Notes: generated by a model from the sequence alone, not told the origin. A stretch of DNA of 64,000 bases from Angelobacter sp036557225 (GCA_036557225.1 DATBHX010000126.1:1-64000), one strand, 5' to 3'. Shown: positions 8,494 through 17,432, numbered from the stretch's first letter. Made by a program: numbers and translations.

Positions 8494-9540
8494 TTATTGC
8501 GGCCTGACACGATAGCCTTCGCGCGCCACCACCTGATACTTTCGCCCGATATCTTCTTTTGATCCGGGCTGGCTCTCCGCCGGGTTCACCACGGTGACTT
8601 TGATTTTGCGCCAGGCCGTATCTTGCGCGTTGTTTGTAGGCCGGTAAGAGAGGACGTACCGATTGCGGATAGTCTGGCCGATTTCGTGGAACACGTCACC
8701 ATATTCCTCCGGGGCGACGGGAAAGAAGATCCTTCCACCGGTCATGCGGGCAAAAACGCCCATCTGATTGTCTTCCTGCAAGTGGCCTAGCCCTTTACCG
8801 GTATCGATGGAGAAAATGATCGTGTCTTTGACCGTTTCCAGCCGTTTCAGCACGTCATCCAGGACAGCCTTGCTGAATGTGTCAATGCCGGAAGCCATCA
8901 GAATGATGTATTTGCGCCCCTCCACTTGCTGCAACCGGTCCAGCGTTTCATTTAAGGCGTCAAACAAGTTGATCTCGCGCGACAGGGGAATGTAAGCCCG
9001 GCTCAGGACTTCCTGCAGAGCGCTCGGGTCCTGGGTAAAGTCCATCGCGATGTGCAGGTGCTTGTCGAAGAGGAGCAGAGCTGCCCAATCGTCGTTCCTA
9101 AGAGTCCTGGTAAACCGATAGCTGGCGCGTAGCGTGTTGATCTGCTGCAGAGATGTATCGGCTGAATATTCCACCAGCAAGACGGCTGTGATCGGGTTGT
9201 GTCTTTCACTGAAACCGGTGACGGTTTGCGGCACGCCATCTTCAAAAACATGAAAATTTTCTTTTTTTAAATCGGGAACAAAGAAGCCGTTCTCGGTCAG
9301 GACCGTTACATCCAGCGTCACCAGCGGCACGGTCACGCGCATGGAGTAAGGAGCGGAGCTCTTTTCATCGGGCTTGGATTGTTGTGGTTGGGCAGCCTGC
9401 GAGGAAGGTGCTGCGTTGCCGGCAGGCTGTTGAGCTTGAGCTATGCTGCTGAACAGCAAGGCCGCTGAGAACACAAGCCCAAAACGAGCGAGCGCCGGCC
9501 GCAAACGGGAAACCTGGGGAGAAAATCTTTCAGAGAGCAT
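8494..9540 (-). CDS. Secreted VWFA-domain protein (acidobacterial VWFA-related family)
   Basis: The 348-residue product has a signal peptide (hydrophobic 20-36 ending AQAQ), a Gln/Ala/Ser-rich linker, a small beta domain ('VTLDVTVLTENGFFVPDLKKENFHVFEDG') and a von Willebrand A-like domain. This order is typical of the VWFA-related family expanded in Acidobacteria. The first MIDAS strand reads 'AVLLVEYSADTS', where a canonical site would be DxSxS, so metal binding is doubtful. A later conserved strand is 'YIILMASGIDTFSK'. Function is unknown, probably an extracytoplasmic binding protein. Confidence 0.85.
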   Translation of the reverse strand: MLSERFSPQVSRLRPALARFGLVFSAALLFSSIAQAQQPAGNAAPSSQAAQPQQSKPDEKSSAPYSMRVTVPLVTLDVTVLTENGFFVPDLKKENFHVFEDGVPQTVTGFSERHNPITAVLLVEYSADTSLQQINTLRASYRFTRTLRNDDWAALLLFDKHLHIAMDFTQDPSALQEVLSRAYIPLSREINLFDALNETLDRLQQVEGRKYIILMASGIDTFSKAVLDDVLKRLETVKDTIIFSIDTGKGLGHLQEDNQMGVFARMTGGRIFFPVAPEEYGDVFHEIGQTIRNRYVLSYRPTNNAQDTAWRKIKVTVVNPAESQPGSKEDIGRKYQVVAREGYRVRPQ

Positions 9541-9614
9541 TGAGCACCCCGCAGACAGTTCATCCTAATAGACAGGGGTGCGTTCTGCTGGTTAGCGCTC
9601 CGGACTGAATGAAA

Positions 9615-10376
9615 TTACTGGTCCAGATTGGTCAGGGTGACCGCGGCTTTTTTCTTGGTCGCCGCATCGGTGGAAGCGGCTTTCTTCTCTGAGACCGTGT
9701 CATCCACAATGATCTTTTTTACGCCTTGCTGGTCGGTGACGATCTGGGTTGACGGAGCCGGAGAAGATGAGGCGGTCTTGCTTTGCGGTGCGTACAACGC
9801 CGGCGGTGTAACGAATGAAGCCGCAGGCCGGACGCCGCGGGTTTCCAGATTGGCGGCAGCCAACTGGATGTAGTTGGAGAGCGAGCGGCGGATGCGCGTG
9901 AGCGCGGTGTAGTCGTCAACCAGGGGCCCGGCTTCAGACTTGTGGCCAACAGCTTCACTGGCGTTGATCAGCGAATCAACGGCTTCGCACACCAGGCTGA
10001 CGTCGTCATAAAGCTTAAAGGTGGTGGAGACACTGCCGCGAGAGTTTTGCACGTCATGAACCAGGCCGGGCAGAGCATTGGCCAGGTTGCGCTGCAGAGA
10101 TCCGGCGGCTTGCTGCGCTTGCTGCGTGTGCGAACCGTCTTTCAGAAAGCCCGACTTCCAGCCCGACTTCCACTTTTCTACCTGGAGGTTGGCAATGTCG
10201 TTCTGCGTAGCCTGCGCGACGCGGTCGAGATCAATCAGAGTGCTGTTCAGATCGGCGCGGCCGTTGTTGCCCGTCACCACTTGCGTGCGTTGTGGGGTGC
10301 GTGACTGCGCGGCAACATTGGATGCGAAGGCAAAGCTGAAAGCTAAGAGTGCAATGGCGGCCAGAGTGTTCTTCAT
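9615..10376 (-). CDS. Secreted hypothetical protein (253 aa)
   Basis: I placed the start at the internal Met beginning MKNTLAAIALLAFSFAFASNVAAQ, a clear signal peptide with an AAQ cleavage region. An upstream in-frame Met at 10436 would bury it. The mature protein is mostly alpha-helical with Asn/Gln-rich segments, and its tail alternates Lys, Ala and Thr (VSEKKAASTDAATKKKA). No family is recognised. A helical repeat region with 'RNLANALPGLVHDVQNSRG' could form a coiled coil. Confidence 0.65.
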   Translation of the reverse strand: MKNTLAAIALLAFSFAFASNVAAQSRTPQRTQVVTGNNGRADLNSTLIDLDRVAQATQNDIANLQVEKWKSGWKSGFLKDGSHTQQAQQAAGSLQRNLANALPGLVHDVQNSRGSVSTTFKLYDDVSLVCEAVDSLINASEAVGHKSEAGPLVDDYTALTRIRRSLSNYIQLAAANLETRGVRPAASFVTPPALYAPQSKTASSSPAPSTQIVTDQQGVKKIIVDDTVSEKKAASTDAATKKKAAVTLTNLDQ

Positions 10377-10580
10377 TGGGCAAAATCCTCGCTCAGTAAC
10401 ACTTAGGATAGCTTTACTCGTACTGAAGCAAGGCATTACTGAGGGTCAGGGCTGAACGTGCGCGGGTGCTGTGTCGGTAGGTGCGGCGGCCCAGGCAGCA
10501 ACCACGGGCCGAGTGGCGGCGTAACTTTTCCACGAAAAAGAGACAGCTAGCGTTGAACCTGTCTGCTAGACTGCCGAATC

Positions 10581-11423
10581 ATGGCGGAAAAAACAGAACG
10601 ACGTCGCAATTGGGCGCCATGGCTGGCGCTGCTGTTTGTCGTGGTAGTCATTGCATTGAACGCCACCGCTTTTGTGGGGATTCCCGGACAAGGGCCGATT
10701 CAGTGGCTGATCCTGGCGTTCGGCATCGGCGCAGTGCTGTGGGCAGTCATCGGGGTGCGGCGCGCGTTTGGCCAATCTCATCTCTATGGCGGCAAAATCA
10801 CCGGCTGCATTTTTGGCGTCCTGGCGCTGCTGGTGTGCGGCCTTGTGGTGTTCGGGTGGATCCATGCGCGAGATTTACCGTCCTCAGCGGGCGCTCCAAA
10901 GGTTGGACAGAAAGCGCCCGATTTTACGCTGACCGACACCAATAACAACCAGGTTTCTCTGGGACAGTTACTGAGTACAGCACAGGACGGAACTGCTGCT
11001 AACGCGACCGGCGCAGCCCCGGCCCGCAGTCCGGCGCCAAAAGCAGTGTTGTTGATTTTCTATCGCGGATACTGGTGACCCTACTGCAACCTCGAGTTAC
11101 GAGGCGTGGAGAAAAACCTGAAAGAGTTTGAACAGGCGGGCGTACGCACAGTGGCCATCAGCGTGGATGCGCCGGAGGTTTCGCGCAAACTGGCTGAGCA
11201 AGCCGGTTATACCTTCACCATCCTCTCTGATCCTGACGCTGCGGTGATTCGCCGTTATGATCTGCTGCACAAAGGCGGTGGACCCGACCGCAGTGACATT
11301 TCCCGGCCTGCAGAATTTCTTGTGGACTCTTCCGGCGTAGTGCGCTGGACGAATTTTACTGAAGACATTCGCGTGCGAGCGCGAGCGGATGCGATGCTGG
11401 CAGCGGCGAGAGAGCTCAAGTAG
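10581..11423 (+). CDS. Membrane-anchored peroxiredoxin-like selenoprotein (in-frame TGA = Sec166)
   Basis: Two frames in the same phase, 10581-11075 and 11079-11423, are separated only by a TGA at 11076-11078. Read through, they give one 280-residue AhpC/TSA-family protein. It has three predicted membrane spans (about 11-32, 40-59, 75-95), then 'KAPDFTLTDTNNNQVSL', then 'LLIFYRGYW-U-PYCNLEL', then 'VAISVDAPEVSRKLAEQAGYTFTILSDPD'. In Cys-containing relatives the motif is FYRGxWCPYC, so TGA sits exactly at the reactive Cys. A five-base-pair hairpin with loop AGTTA follows at 11090-11104, within bacterial SECIS spacing. I infer selenocysteine insertion. The alternative is a TGC-to-TGA nonsense mutation. 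Confidence 0.8.
11090..11104 (+). promoter_or_regulatory. Putative bacterial SECIS hairpin
   Basis: CCTCG (11090-11094) pairs perfectly with CGAGG (11100-11104) around the loop AGTTA. The loop has a G in its second position (11096), 18 bases after the UGA. Known bacterial SECIS elements have a short apical loop with a G in the first two positions about 16-37 bases downstream of UGA. The stem is only five pairs, so the call depends on its position next to the UGA. Confidence 0.65.
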
Positions 11424-11451
11424 CAGCGTCGCGGATAACCCCAAACCTTTT

Positions 11452-11479
11452 ACCGCGGAAAGCGCGGATGAACACGGAT
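11452..11479. repeat. Dispersed 'CCGCGG..GCGCGGATGAACACGGAT' repeat
   Basis: This copy reads ACCGCGGAAAGCGCGGATGAACACGGAT. A near-identical element (ACCGCGGATTTGCGCGGATGAACACGGAT) lies at 19089-19117, a partial one at 44951-44969, and a diverged one closes mnmG at 16953-16970. It lies in the 194-base spacer between the selenoprotein and amidohydrolase genes. Confidence 0.6.
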
Positions 11480-11617
11480 AACCTGGAATGATCGGTGCGG
11501 TCGCCGAGCTCGACCGTATTGAGCTGGTTACCTCTCTTATTGATGAACAGAAGGGGATTGCATCTTGCATCAGCAAGGCGTATTTCTATGAGGCTTACCA
11601 AACAAAAGGGAGTCCAA

Positions 11618-12964
11618 ATGAACAAGCGTTTTGCGACGGTGAAGTCTGTGCTGATGGCGATGACATCAATCGGCGCCGTGATGCTGCAAACATCAGCGGT
11701 AGCGCAGGAAGCCCACAAGACCGCGGCGCCTGCGGTAGAGAAAACTACGTCCATCCGCGCGGCGACGCTGATTGACGGCCTGTCGAACCAGCCGCGGCAC
11801 AACGTATTGGTCGTGATTAAAGGCAATCGGATTGAGAGCGTGACGGAGGGAGGCAATCCTCCGGCCGGAGCCATGGTCATCAACATGCCCGCAGGCGTAA
11901 CGGTGCTGCCCGGCATGATCGATACGCACACTCATATCTTTCTGCAGGGTGAAGATCCCAATGTTGAAAGCTACGATAACCAGCTGTTGAAGCATGCATC
12001 GTCGTATCGAGCGGCGCGCGCCACTGTGTCAGTGCGACGCGCGCTGGAGCAGGGGTTCACCACGTTGCGCGACCTGGAAACGGAAGGCGCAGGCTACGGT
12101 GACGTGGGAATCAAAGAAGCAATCAACAATGGCTTCATTCCCGGGCCACGGCTCTTTGTGGTCACGCGCGCCATCTCGGTGACCGGCGGATATCCATTGG
12201 AGGGCTACAACCCTGACATCGTCGTGCCCAAGGGCGCGCAGCTGGGCGATGGCCCGGTGGAGCTGCGTAAGATCACACGCGAGCAGCTGGAAAACGGCGC
12301 CGACTGGATCAAGGTCTACATGACACACCGCTCCTGGGTCGACAAGCAGGGAAAGCTGGTCTCACAGCCGACGTTGACCGTTGAAGAACTCAAGGCAGTG
12401 GTGGACGAAGCGCATGGCCAGCAGAAAAAAGTCGCGTGCCATGCCTATAGCGGGATTGGCCTGCATCGCGCCCTGGACGGCGGCTGCGATTCGATTGAGC
12501 ACGGCCTATCACTGGACGATGCGGCGATCCGGCAGATGAAAGAACAAGGCACGTGGTATGTGCCGACGCTGGGCGTCTACTTCACAGACTGGTCGCCGGA
12601 AAATACCGAGGACGGGAAACGCGACCGGGCGCGCGCCAATGAACACGAGGTGTCATTCAAGAATGCGATGAAGGCAGGATTGAAGATCGCCTTCGGCACT
12701 GACATGGGCGGCATCCCCTGGACGCAGCCCATTGCCGATGAGTTCGGCTACATGGTGAAGTACGGTATGCCGCCGATGCAGGCGATCAAGGCAGCAACCT
12801 CCACCGCAGCCGAACTATTGGATATGCAGGGCCAGATCGGCGTGATTGCGCCGGGAGCCTATGCGGACATCGTTGCGGTCCAGGGCGATCCGCTGGCCAA
12901 CGTTGAGGTGCTTAAGAACGTGAGCTTTGTGATGAAAGACGGCGCGGTATTCAAGCAGAAATAG
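11618..12964 (+). CDS. Secreted metal-dependent amidohydrolase (imidazolonepropionase/prolidase-like)
   Basis: The start at ATG 11618 is chosen because AAAAGGGAG precedes it and the protein then begins with a signal peptide (MNKRFATVKSVLMAMTSIGAVMLQ, cut near SAVAQ). The 448-residue TIM-barrel amidohydrolase has 'GMIDTHTHIF' (HxH metal ligands), 'VACHAYSGIGLHRALDGGCDSIEHG' (further His ligands) and 'IAFGTDMGGIPW' (Asp ligand), then the small beta domain ending 'IVAVQGDPLANVEVL'. These motifs match secreted Xaa-Pro-dipeptidase-like amidohydrolases. The substrate is unknown, but a periplasmic dipeptide is plausible. Confidence 0.88.
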   Translation: MNKRFATVKSVLMAMTSIGAVMLQTSAVAQEAHKTAAPAVEKTTSIRAATLIDGLSNQPRHNVLVVIKGNRIESVTEGGNPPAGAMVINMPAGVTVLPGMIDTHTHIFLQGEDPNVESYDNQLLKHASSYRAARATVSVRRALEQGFTTLRDLETEGAGYGDVGIKEAINNGFIPGPRLFVVTRAISVTGGYPLEGYNPDIVVPKGAQLGDGPVELRKITREQLENGADWIKVYMTHRSWVDKQGKLVSQPTLTVEELKAVVDEAHGQQKKVACHAYSGIGLHRALDGGCDSIEHGLSLDDAAIRQMKEQGTWYVPTLGVYFTDWSPENTEDGKRDRARANEHEVSFKNAMKAGLKIAFGTDMGGIPWTQPIADEFGYMVKYGMPPMQAIKAATSTAAELLDMQGQIGVIAPGAYADIVAVQGDPLANVEVLKNVSFVMKDGAVFKQK

Positions 12965-12997
12965 ACCAGGAACAAAAATCGATTTCGGGGGGCGGCG

Positions 12998-13465
12998 ATG
13001 GCAGGCAAAGGTGGCGGATCGTCTTCAGTGGCGATGGGTGTAGCGCGAATCATTATTGGGATTATGTTTTTGTTCTTCGCGCAGTACAAGCTGATGGGCC
13101 ATGATTTTGCCCACGGCGGCTATGAACACTACGTGTCCGGATACGTGGATGTGACCGCAGTCAGCCTTTACAAGCCTTTTTTGCGGATGACGCTACAGCA
13201 TCCGGTGATATCCGGCTATGCGGTGGGTGTGGCGGAGTTGCTGATCGGGCTTTCCATGGTCCTCGGGTTCCTGGTGCGGCCATTTGCCATCGTAGGCGCG
13301 CTCTTCATGTTCAACCTGCTGCTGTGCACGTGGGTCCTGCCGCATGGAACACCGGCGTGGAGATACTTTGGCAATGAGATCGAAAACATAGGATTTCTTC
13401 TGCTGTTTGTGCTGTTCTACGTGCACAACGCAGGGCAGACTTTGGGGCTGGACAAAGGAAAGTAA
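12998..13465 (+). CDS. DoxX-family membrane protein
   Basis: The 155-residue product has four hydrophobic spans, a Gly-rich start, and DoxX-like features: an N-terminal 'ARIIIGIMFLFFAQYKL', a middle 'GVAELLIGLSMVLGFLVRPFAIVGALFMF', and a C-terminal span before 'LGLDK'. The family is linked to quinol oxidase subunits and redox membrane complexes, but most members have no assigned role. A purine-rich GGGGGGCGGCG precedes the ATG. It follows the amidohydrolase by 33 bases and may share its transcript. Confidence 0.8.
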   Translation: MAGKGGGSSSVAMGVARIIIGIMFLFFAQYKLMGHDFAHGGYEHYVSGYVDVTAVSLYKPFLRMTLQHPVISGYAVGVAELLIGLSMVLGFLVRPFAIVGALFMFNLLLCTWVLPHGTPAWRYFGNEIENIGFLLLFVLFYVHNAGQTLGLDKGK

Positions 13466-13483
13466 AAGTCAGCTCAAAACGCT

Positions 13484-14464
13484 CTAGGCCTGGCCGCCGC
13501 GATTGGATACGCTGGAAGCAATGTACTCGCCGATGTCGATTGTTGCGGCTGGTGTGAGCCTTTTGTGCAGTTCCAGCACGGCGCGGCGCAGCTCTTCAAT
13601 CTCCGCAGGCGTGCGGGTTGACTTCCAGGCATCGAAGTCCGAGGACAAAGTGTTGCAGATGGCAACCAGCACGCGCCCGGCGTCGACGCAGTTCAAAGCC
13701 GGCACTTCAGTGGGTACTCCGGACTGAAGTGTACGAGCCACAACGGTTTGTGGAGGCGCAGGGACTTGTTGCTCGTCCCAGGCCTTTTGTTTGAGTTTTT
13801 GCAGGGCCAGCACGATCTTGCGCTGCGTTTCCGGCGCGACTTTGTGGAAGCCGATCTCCATTCCCACGCGCGGCGTACTGGTGTTGACCACGCCCGCAGC
13901 TTCCATCGCAATTCCTTCGATCAGCAGTTCCAGACTCACCACAGTATTGAGAGGCAGGGTTGTAACGGTTTCCACATACAGGCCGTTGAGATGAACACTC
14001 TTCAGCTGTACGCGCACCGGATAGTTGGAGCCGGGAGCGCGCAGGGTTGCGCCGGCGTTGTATTCATAGCGCGCCGGCTGGCGTTGTTCAGAAGCTGAAG
14101 CCACAGAAGTCCGGTAGGACGGGGTTGTACGACGAAGGTGCAGCGCATCGACTGAAATATCAGATTCGTCAGCCGGAAGATGAGTGCTCCAGATGGTTTT
14201 GGCCGGGTCCAGGCCGCGCACTCCGGCTTGTCCTTCAAGATCGGTGCCGGAAGCGCCCATCCAGTAGACGCGAAACTTGGCTTTGACGCCGCCGCGCTGG
14301 ACCTCAATGATCTCGCCCGGCTGCAGCTGTACGCTCAGACCTCCGAGGCGGGCGGAAATCTCAGTGACGTCAAGGGTGTGGGCGAGCTGACGCTCCGCTC
14401 CATTGCTGCGGAGGATGGTGACAGGAAGCACCATCTTTCTGCGAAGCTTGCCCCGGTTTGGCAT
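13484..14464 (-). CDS. PilZ-like domain protein (326 aa)
   Basis: The protein is cytosolic and starts with a basic segment (MPNRGKLRRKMVLPVTILRSNG) and a PilZ-like beta domain ('ISARLGGLSVQLQPGEIIEVQRG'). A second PilZ-like stretch follows: 'RYEYNAGATLRAP', 'VQLKSVHLNGLYVETVTTLPLNTVVSLELLIEG', 'PRVGMEIGFHKV'. A helical C-terminal region ends it. Canonical cyclic-di-GMP motifs (RxxxR and D/NxSxxG) are only partly present, so ligand binding is uncertain. Such tandem proteins are common in Acidobacteria. The 250 bases upstream, shared with mnmG, hold no recognised site. Confidence 0.7.
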   Translation of the reverse strand: MPNRGKLRRKMVLPVTILRSNGAERQLAHTLDVTEISARLGGLSVQLQPGEIIEVQRGGVKAKFRVYWMGASGTDLEGQAGVRGLDPAKTIWSTHLPADESDISVDALHLRRTTPSYRTSVASASEQRQPARYEYNAGATLRAPGSNYPVRVQLKSVHLNGLYVETVTTLPLNTVVSLELLIEGIAMEAAGVVNTSTPRVGMEIGFHKVAPETQRKIVLALQKLKQKAWDEQQVPAPPQTVVARTLQSGVPTEVPALNCVDAGRVLVAICNTLSSDFDAWKSTRTPAEIEELRRAVLELHKRLTPAATIDIGEYIASSVSNRGGQA

Positions 14465-14714
14465 CGATCATTCCTTTTTTGGCGGGAACGGTTCGGCCAG
14501 AATCCATACCTGCCAGCTCAAGTTTGCGAGGGTAACTTCGTTTGCAGGTAGAGTACATTGACCGTTAGGCCAATGCGTAGATGACCAAGGTAATTAAGAG
14601 CTCTAATTTTGGAGTGCCCCGGCCTTTCACGATTTAGGGCCGGGCTAATCTGCTGGAATTGGCTTCAGCACCTCCGAATATGCGGGTTTCGCCTGTAAAA
14701 TACTGATTAGACCT

Positions 14715-16970
14715 GTGTTGAAGTTCACCGAACAATACGATGTGGTAGTGGTCGGCGCCGGACACGCCGGCTGTGAGGCCGCCATGGCCGCAGCCCGCAT
14801 GGGGCTCAAGACCGCCTTGTTTACGCTGAACGTCGACCTGATCGCGCAGATGTCATGCAATCCGGCTGTGGGCGGGATTGCCAAGGGGCACCTGGTGCGC
14901 GAAGTCGATGCCCTGGGCGGGATTATGGGCGAGGTGACAGACGCGGTCGGAATCCAGTTCCGGCTGCTGAATACGTCGCGCGGGCCGGCGGTGTGGTCGC
15001 CACGCGCTCAGTGCGACAAGCAGCAATATCGCCTGAAGATGCGCGAGGTGCTGGAAGGGCAGCCAAATCTCTACATCAAGCAGGCCGAGGTGGCTGAGCT
15101 GATTGTGGAAGAGACTCCAAATCCACCACGGAGACGCGGAGACACGGAGGGGACCGAGGCTGAAGACAGGTTTAGCAGCGAGGCCGGCTTGCGTGCCGAG
15201 CTGGCTGTAACGAGCGCTGAAGAATCCAGGCTGGAAAATGATGCCGAGCGGTTTGTCGCGAAGCGCAGGCGAGCGACAGGAATCAAATTAAGAGATGGAC
15301 GTACGGTCGGCGCGCACGCTGTGGTGATCACCACGGGAACATTTCTTAATGGTCTGATTCACTGCGGCGAGCAGACCTATCCTGCCGGTCGCAGCGGTGA
15401 GCCGCCTTCGCAGCTGCTGGGCGAATCGCTCAAGCTGCTGGGACTGCGTGGCTGCCGTTTGAAGACCGGAACACCGCCGCGCCTCGACGGCCGCAGCATT
15501 GACTGGTCAAAATTTGCAGTCCAGCCTGGCGACGCCGATCCAACACCCTTCAGCTTCCGGACGAAGAAGATCACGCAGAAGCAGGTGCCGTGTTACATCG
15601 CTTTCACCACGGAGGAGACGCACCGGATCATCCGTGAGAACGTCCATCGGTCGCCCATGTATTCCGGGCAGATCCAGAGCATCGGTCCGCGTTATTGCCC
15701 GAGCATTGAAGACAAGATCGTCAAATTCCCTGACAAGCTGACGCACCAGCTCTTTCTGGAACCCGAAGGGCTGAACACGCATGAAATTTACGTGAACGGA
15801 ATGAGCACCTCCATGCCGATCGATGTTCAGCTGGCGGTGATCAAGTCTGTGCCTGGCCTGGAGACGGCGGAGATGCTGCGCCCCGGCTACGCGATTGAGT
15901 ATGACTCCATCGACCCCACAGAGCTGGAACGGACGCTCGAAACTAAGAAGATCGAATCGTTGTTCCTGGCAGGGCAGATCAACGGTACTTCCGGATACGA
16001 AGAAGCCGCGTGCCAGGGATTGATGGCCGGAATCAACGCGGCGTTAAAGATCAAGGGCGAGCCGCCTCTGATGCTGGACCGGACCGAGGCCTACACGGCA
16101 ATTCTGATCGACGATCTCATCAGCAAAGGAACGAACGAGCCCTACCGCATGTTTACCTCGCGGGCGGAGTTCAGGCTGCATCTGCGGATTGACAATGCTG
16201 ACCGGCGCTTGACGCCGCATGGGCGGAAGATTGGTTTGATTGGCGACCAAGCCTGGGCGGATTTTCAGGCCAAGCAGGAGCGTGCGCAGAAGCTGGCGGC
16301 GCTGCTGGAGAAGACGCGCGTCTCAGGCGAGATGCTGGAGAAGATTGAGCGGGCGCAGCGGGAGCGGCTGGCGGCTCAGGCGCTAGTGAAACAGGCTGCG
16401 GACGATTCTGCAGATGTCGTGGAGTCTTCAGCTGCGGAGGCTGTGATGAAACCAAACGGTCTGGCCAGCGCTGTTGGCGGTCCTTTGGCGCAGCTGTTGC
16501 GGCGGCCGGAGATCGTGATTGAAGATTTCGCCGGTGTGGTGCAGGAGCGGTATCCAGAGTTCTTCGCGGAGATTGCCTCGCTGGGGCAAATCGAACTTCC
16601 ACCACGGAGGCACGGAGAGGCGGAGGAAAGCGATCAGGGCGGGTTCGCACCCTGCCGACTCCCTGCTGCCGCGCGCAACGAGATGAAGACCGTCGAAACC
16701 GAAATCAAGTATGCCGGCTATCTCGATCAACAACGCAAGTCGATTGAGCGATTGAAGAAGGCCGAGCAGCGCGTGATCCCCGAATGGTTCGACTATGGAA
16801 AGGTCAGCGGACTTTCGCGCGAAATGAATGAAAAGCTGCAGCGCGTCCGTCCAAGGACACTGGGCCATGCTTCGCGCATTCCGGGAGTTACGCCGGCAGC
16901 GGTTTCGCTGATCAATGTTTACATCGAGATTCAAGGAAAACAAAAGACGTTAGCCGCTGATTTACGCTGA
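14715..16970 (+). CDS. mnmG: tRNA uridine 5-carboxymethylaminomethyl modification enzyme MnmG, enlarged
   Basis: MnmG with MnmE modifies the wobble uridine of tRNAs using FAD. The N-terminal 'YDVVVVGAGHAGCEAAMAAARMG' is the dinucleotide fold, and 'MSCNPAVGGIAKGHLVREVDALGG', 'LKTGTPPRLDGR' and 'INGTSGYEEAACQG' are family signatures. At 751 residues it is about 120 longer than usual. Extra segments lie at about residues 134-186, near 560-590 and near 632-655. The first and third contain the genome's CACGGAGNCACGGAG repeat read in frame. The C-terminus (TLAADLR-stop) is encoded by another repeat. Start is GTG 14715 or TTG 14718. Confidence 0.93.
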   Translation: MLKFTEQYDVVVVGAGHAGCEAAMAAARMGLKTALFTLNVDLIAQMSCNPAVGGIAKGHLVREVDALGGIMGEVTDAVGIQFRLLNTSRGPAVWSPRAQCDKQQYRLKMREVLEGQPNLYIKQAEVAELIVEETPNPPRRRGDTEGTEAEDRFSSEAGLRAELAVTSAEESRLENDAERFVAKRRRATGIKLRDGRTVGAHAVVITTGTFLNGLIHCGEQTYPAGRSGEPPSQLLGESLKLLGLRGCRLKTGTPPRLDGRSIDWSKFAVQPGDADPTPFSFRTKKITQKQVPCYIAFTTEETHRIIRENVHRSPMYSGQIQSIGPRYCPSIEDKIVKFPDKLTHQLFLEPEGLNTHEIYVNGMSTSMPIDVQLAVIKSVPGLETAEMLRPGYAIEYDSIDPTELERTLETKKIESLFLAGQINGTSGYEEAACQGLMAGINAALKIKGEPPLMLDRTEAYTAILIDDLISKGTNEPYRMFTSRAEFRLHLRIDNADRRLTPHGRKIGLIGDQAWADFQAKQERAQKLAALLEKTRVSGEMLEKIERAQRERLAAQALVKQAADDSADVVESSAAEAVMKPNGLASAVGGPLAQLLRRPEIVIEDFAGVVQERYPEFFAEIASLGQIELPPRRHGEAEESDQGGFAPCRLPAAARNEMKTVETEIKYAGYLDQQRKSIERLKKAEQRVIPEWFDYGKVSGLSREMNEKLQRVRPRTLGHASRIPGVTPAAVSLINVYIEIQGKQKTLAADLR
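15122..15155. repeat. CACGGAGACACGGAGG-type repeat inside mnmG
   Basis: The sequence TCCACCACGGAGACGCGGAGACACGGAGG lies inside the mnmG reading frame and is translated as PPRRRGDTEGTE. It matches the intergenic element at 19047-19078. The frame stays open through the insert. Confidence 0.7.
16597..16629. repeat. Second CACGGAGG-type repeat inside mnmG
   Basis: CTTCCACCACGGAGGCACGGAGAGGCGGAGG lies in frame in mnmG and is translated as LPPRRHGEAEE. It interrupts the stretch between the 'LLRRPEI' helix and 'VETEIKYAGYLDQQ', which are normally close together in MnmG. Confidence 0.7.
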
Positions 16971-16993
16971 TCTAAGTCAGCTTCACACAAATC

Positions 16994-17383
16994 ATGTCCC
17001 ATCTCACTTACAAAACGGGCCAATGGGCGGATATCGTGAGTTTCTACCGCAAGGGCATTGACGAATGGGGCTGGCAGTTCGAGCCTATGGCCGAACTTGT
17101 GCAGGCGATTGTCTCTTCACGGTATGCCTGTGGATTGTACGCAAACACGAGTATGTCGATACTGCAAATCGTTCAGACCCCGGAATATGACCCTGACGGT
17201 GAGATTCTCCGTATCAGCTATGATCCGGCGCTTCGCGAATTCAACTTTGAGCTGCAAGAAGCAGCGTCCGGTCTCTATAAGCGCTGGACACGAAAATGCG
17301 CGGCAGAAAGAGCTTTTTCGACATTTGAGCGGTTTCTGCAGTTGAAGAAATGGTTTGTTGAAGAGAAAGGGCCCAACCTTTAA
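16994..17383 (+). CDS. Hypothetical protein (129 aa)
   Basis: This small cytosolic protein begins 23 bases after mnmG. It is rich in Trp, Tyr and Phe ('GQWADIVSFYRKGIDEWGWQFEP', 'ERFLQLKKWFVEEKG') and has three Cys (at about residues 48, 98 and in a CAAERAF context). No signal peptide or known motif is seen. Operon position with mnmG is likely, but no functional inference follows. Family unrecognised. Confidence 0.6.
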   Translation: MSHLTYKTGQWADIVSFYRKGIDEWGWQFEPMAELVQAIVSSRYACGLYANTSMSILQIVQTPEYDPDGEILRISYDPALREFNFELQEAASGLYKRWTRKCAAERAFSTFERFLQLKKWFVEEKGPNL

Positions 17384-17432
17384 TCTATCGCGGCCTTAGG
17401 GTCCCCTCGCTCCGCTCGGGACAAGGCAAATC

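Noticed and set aside
11076..11078. The TGA could be an ordinary nonsense mutation or sequencing error splitting a Cys peroxiredoxin gene
   Set aside because: I cannot exclude it, but the TGA falls exactly at the reactive Cys, the downstream frame is intact, and a SECIS-like hairpin is present, so selenocysteine is the better explanation. A genome check for selABCD would decide.
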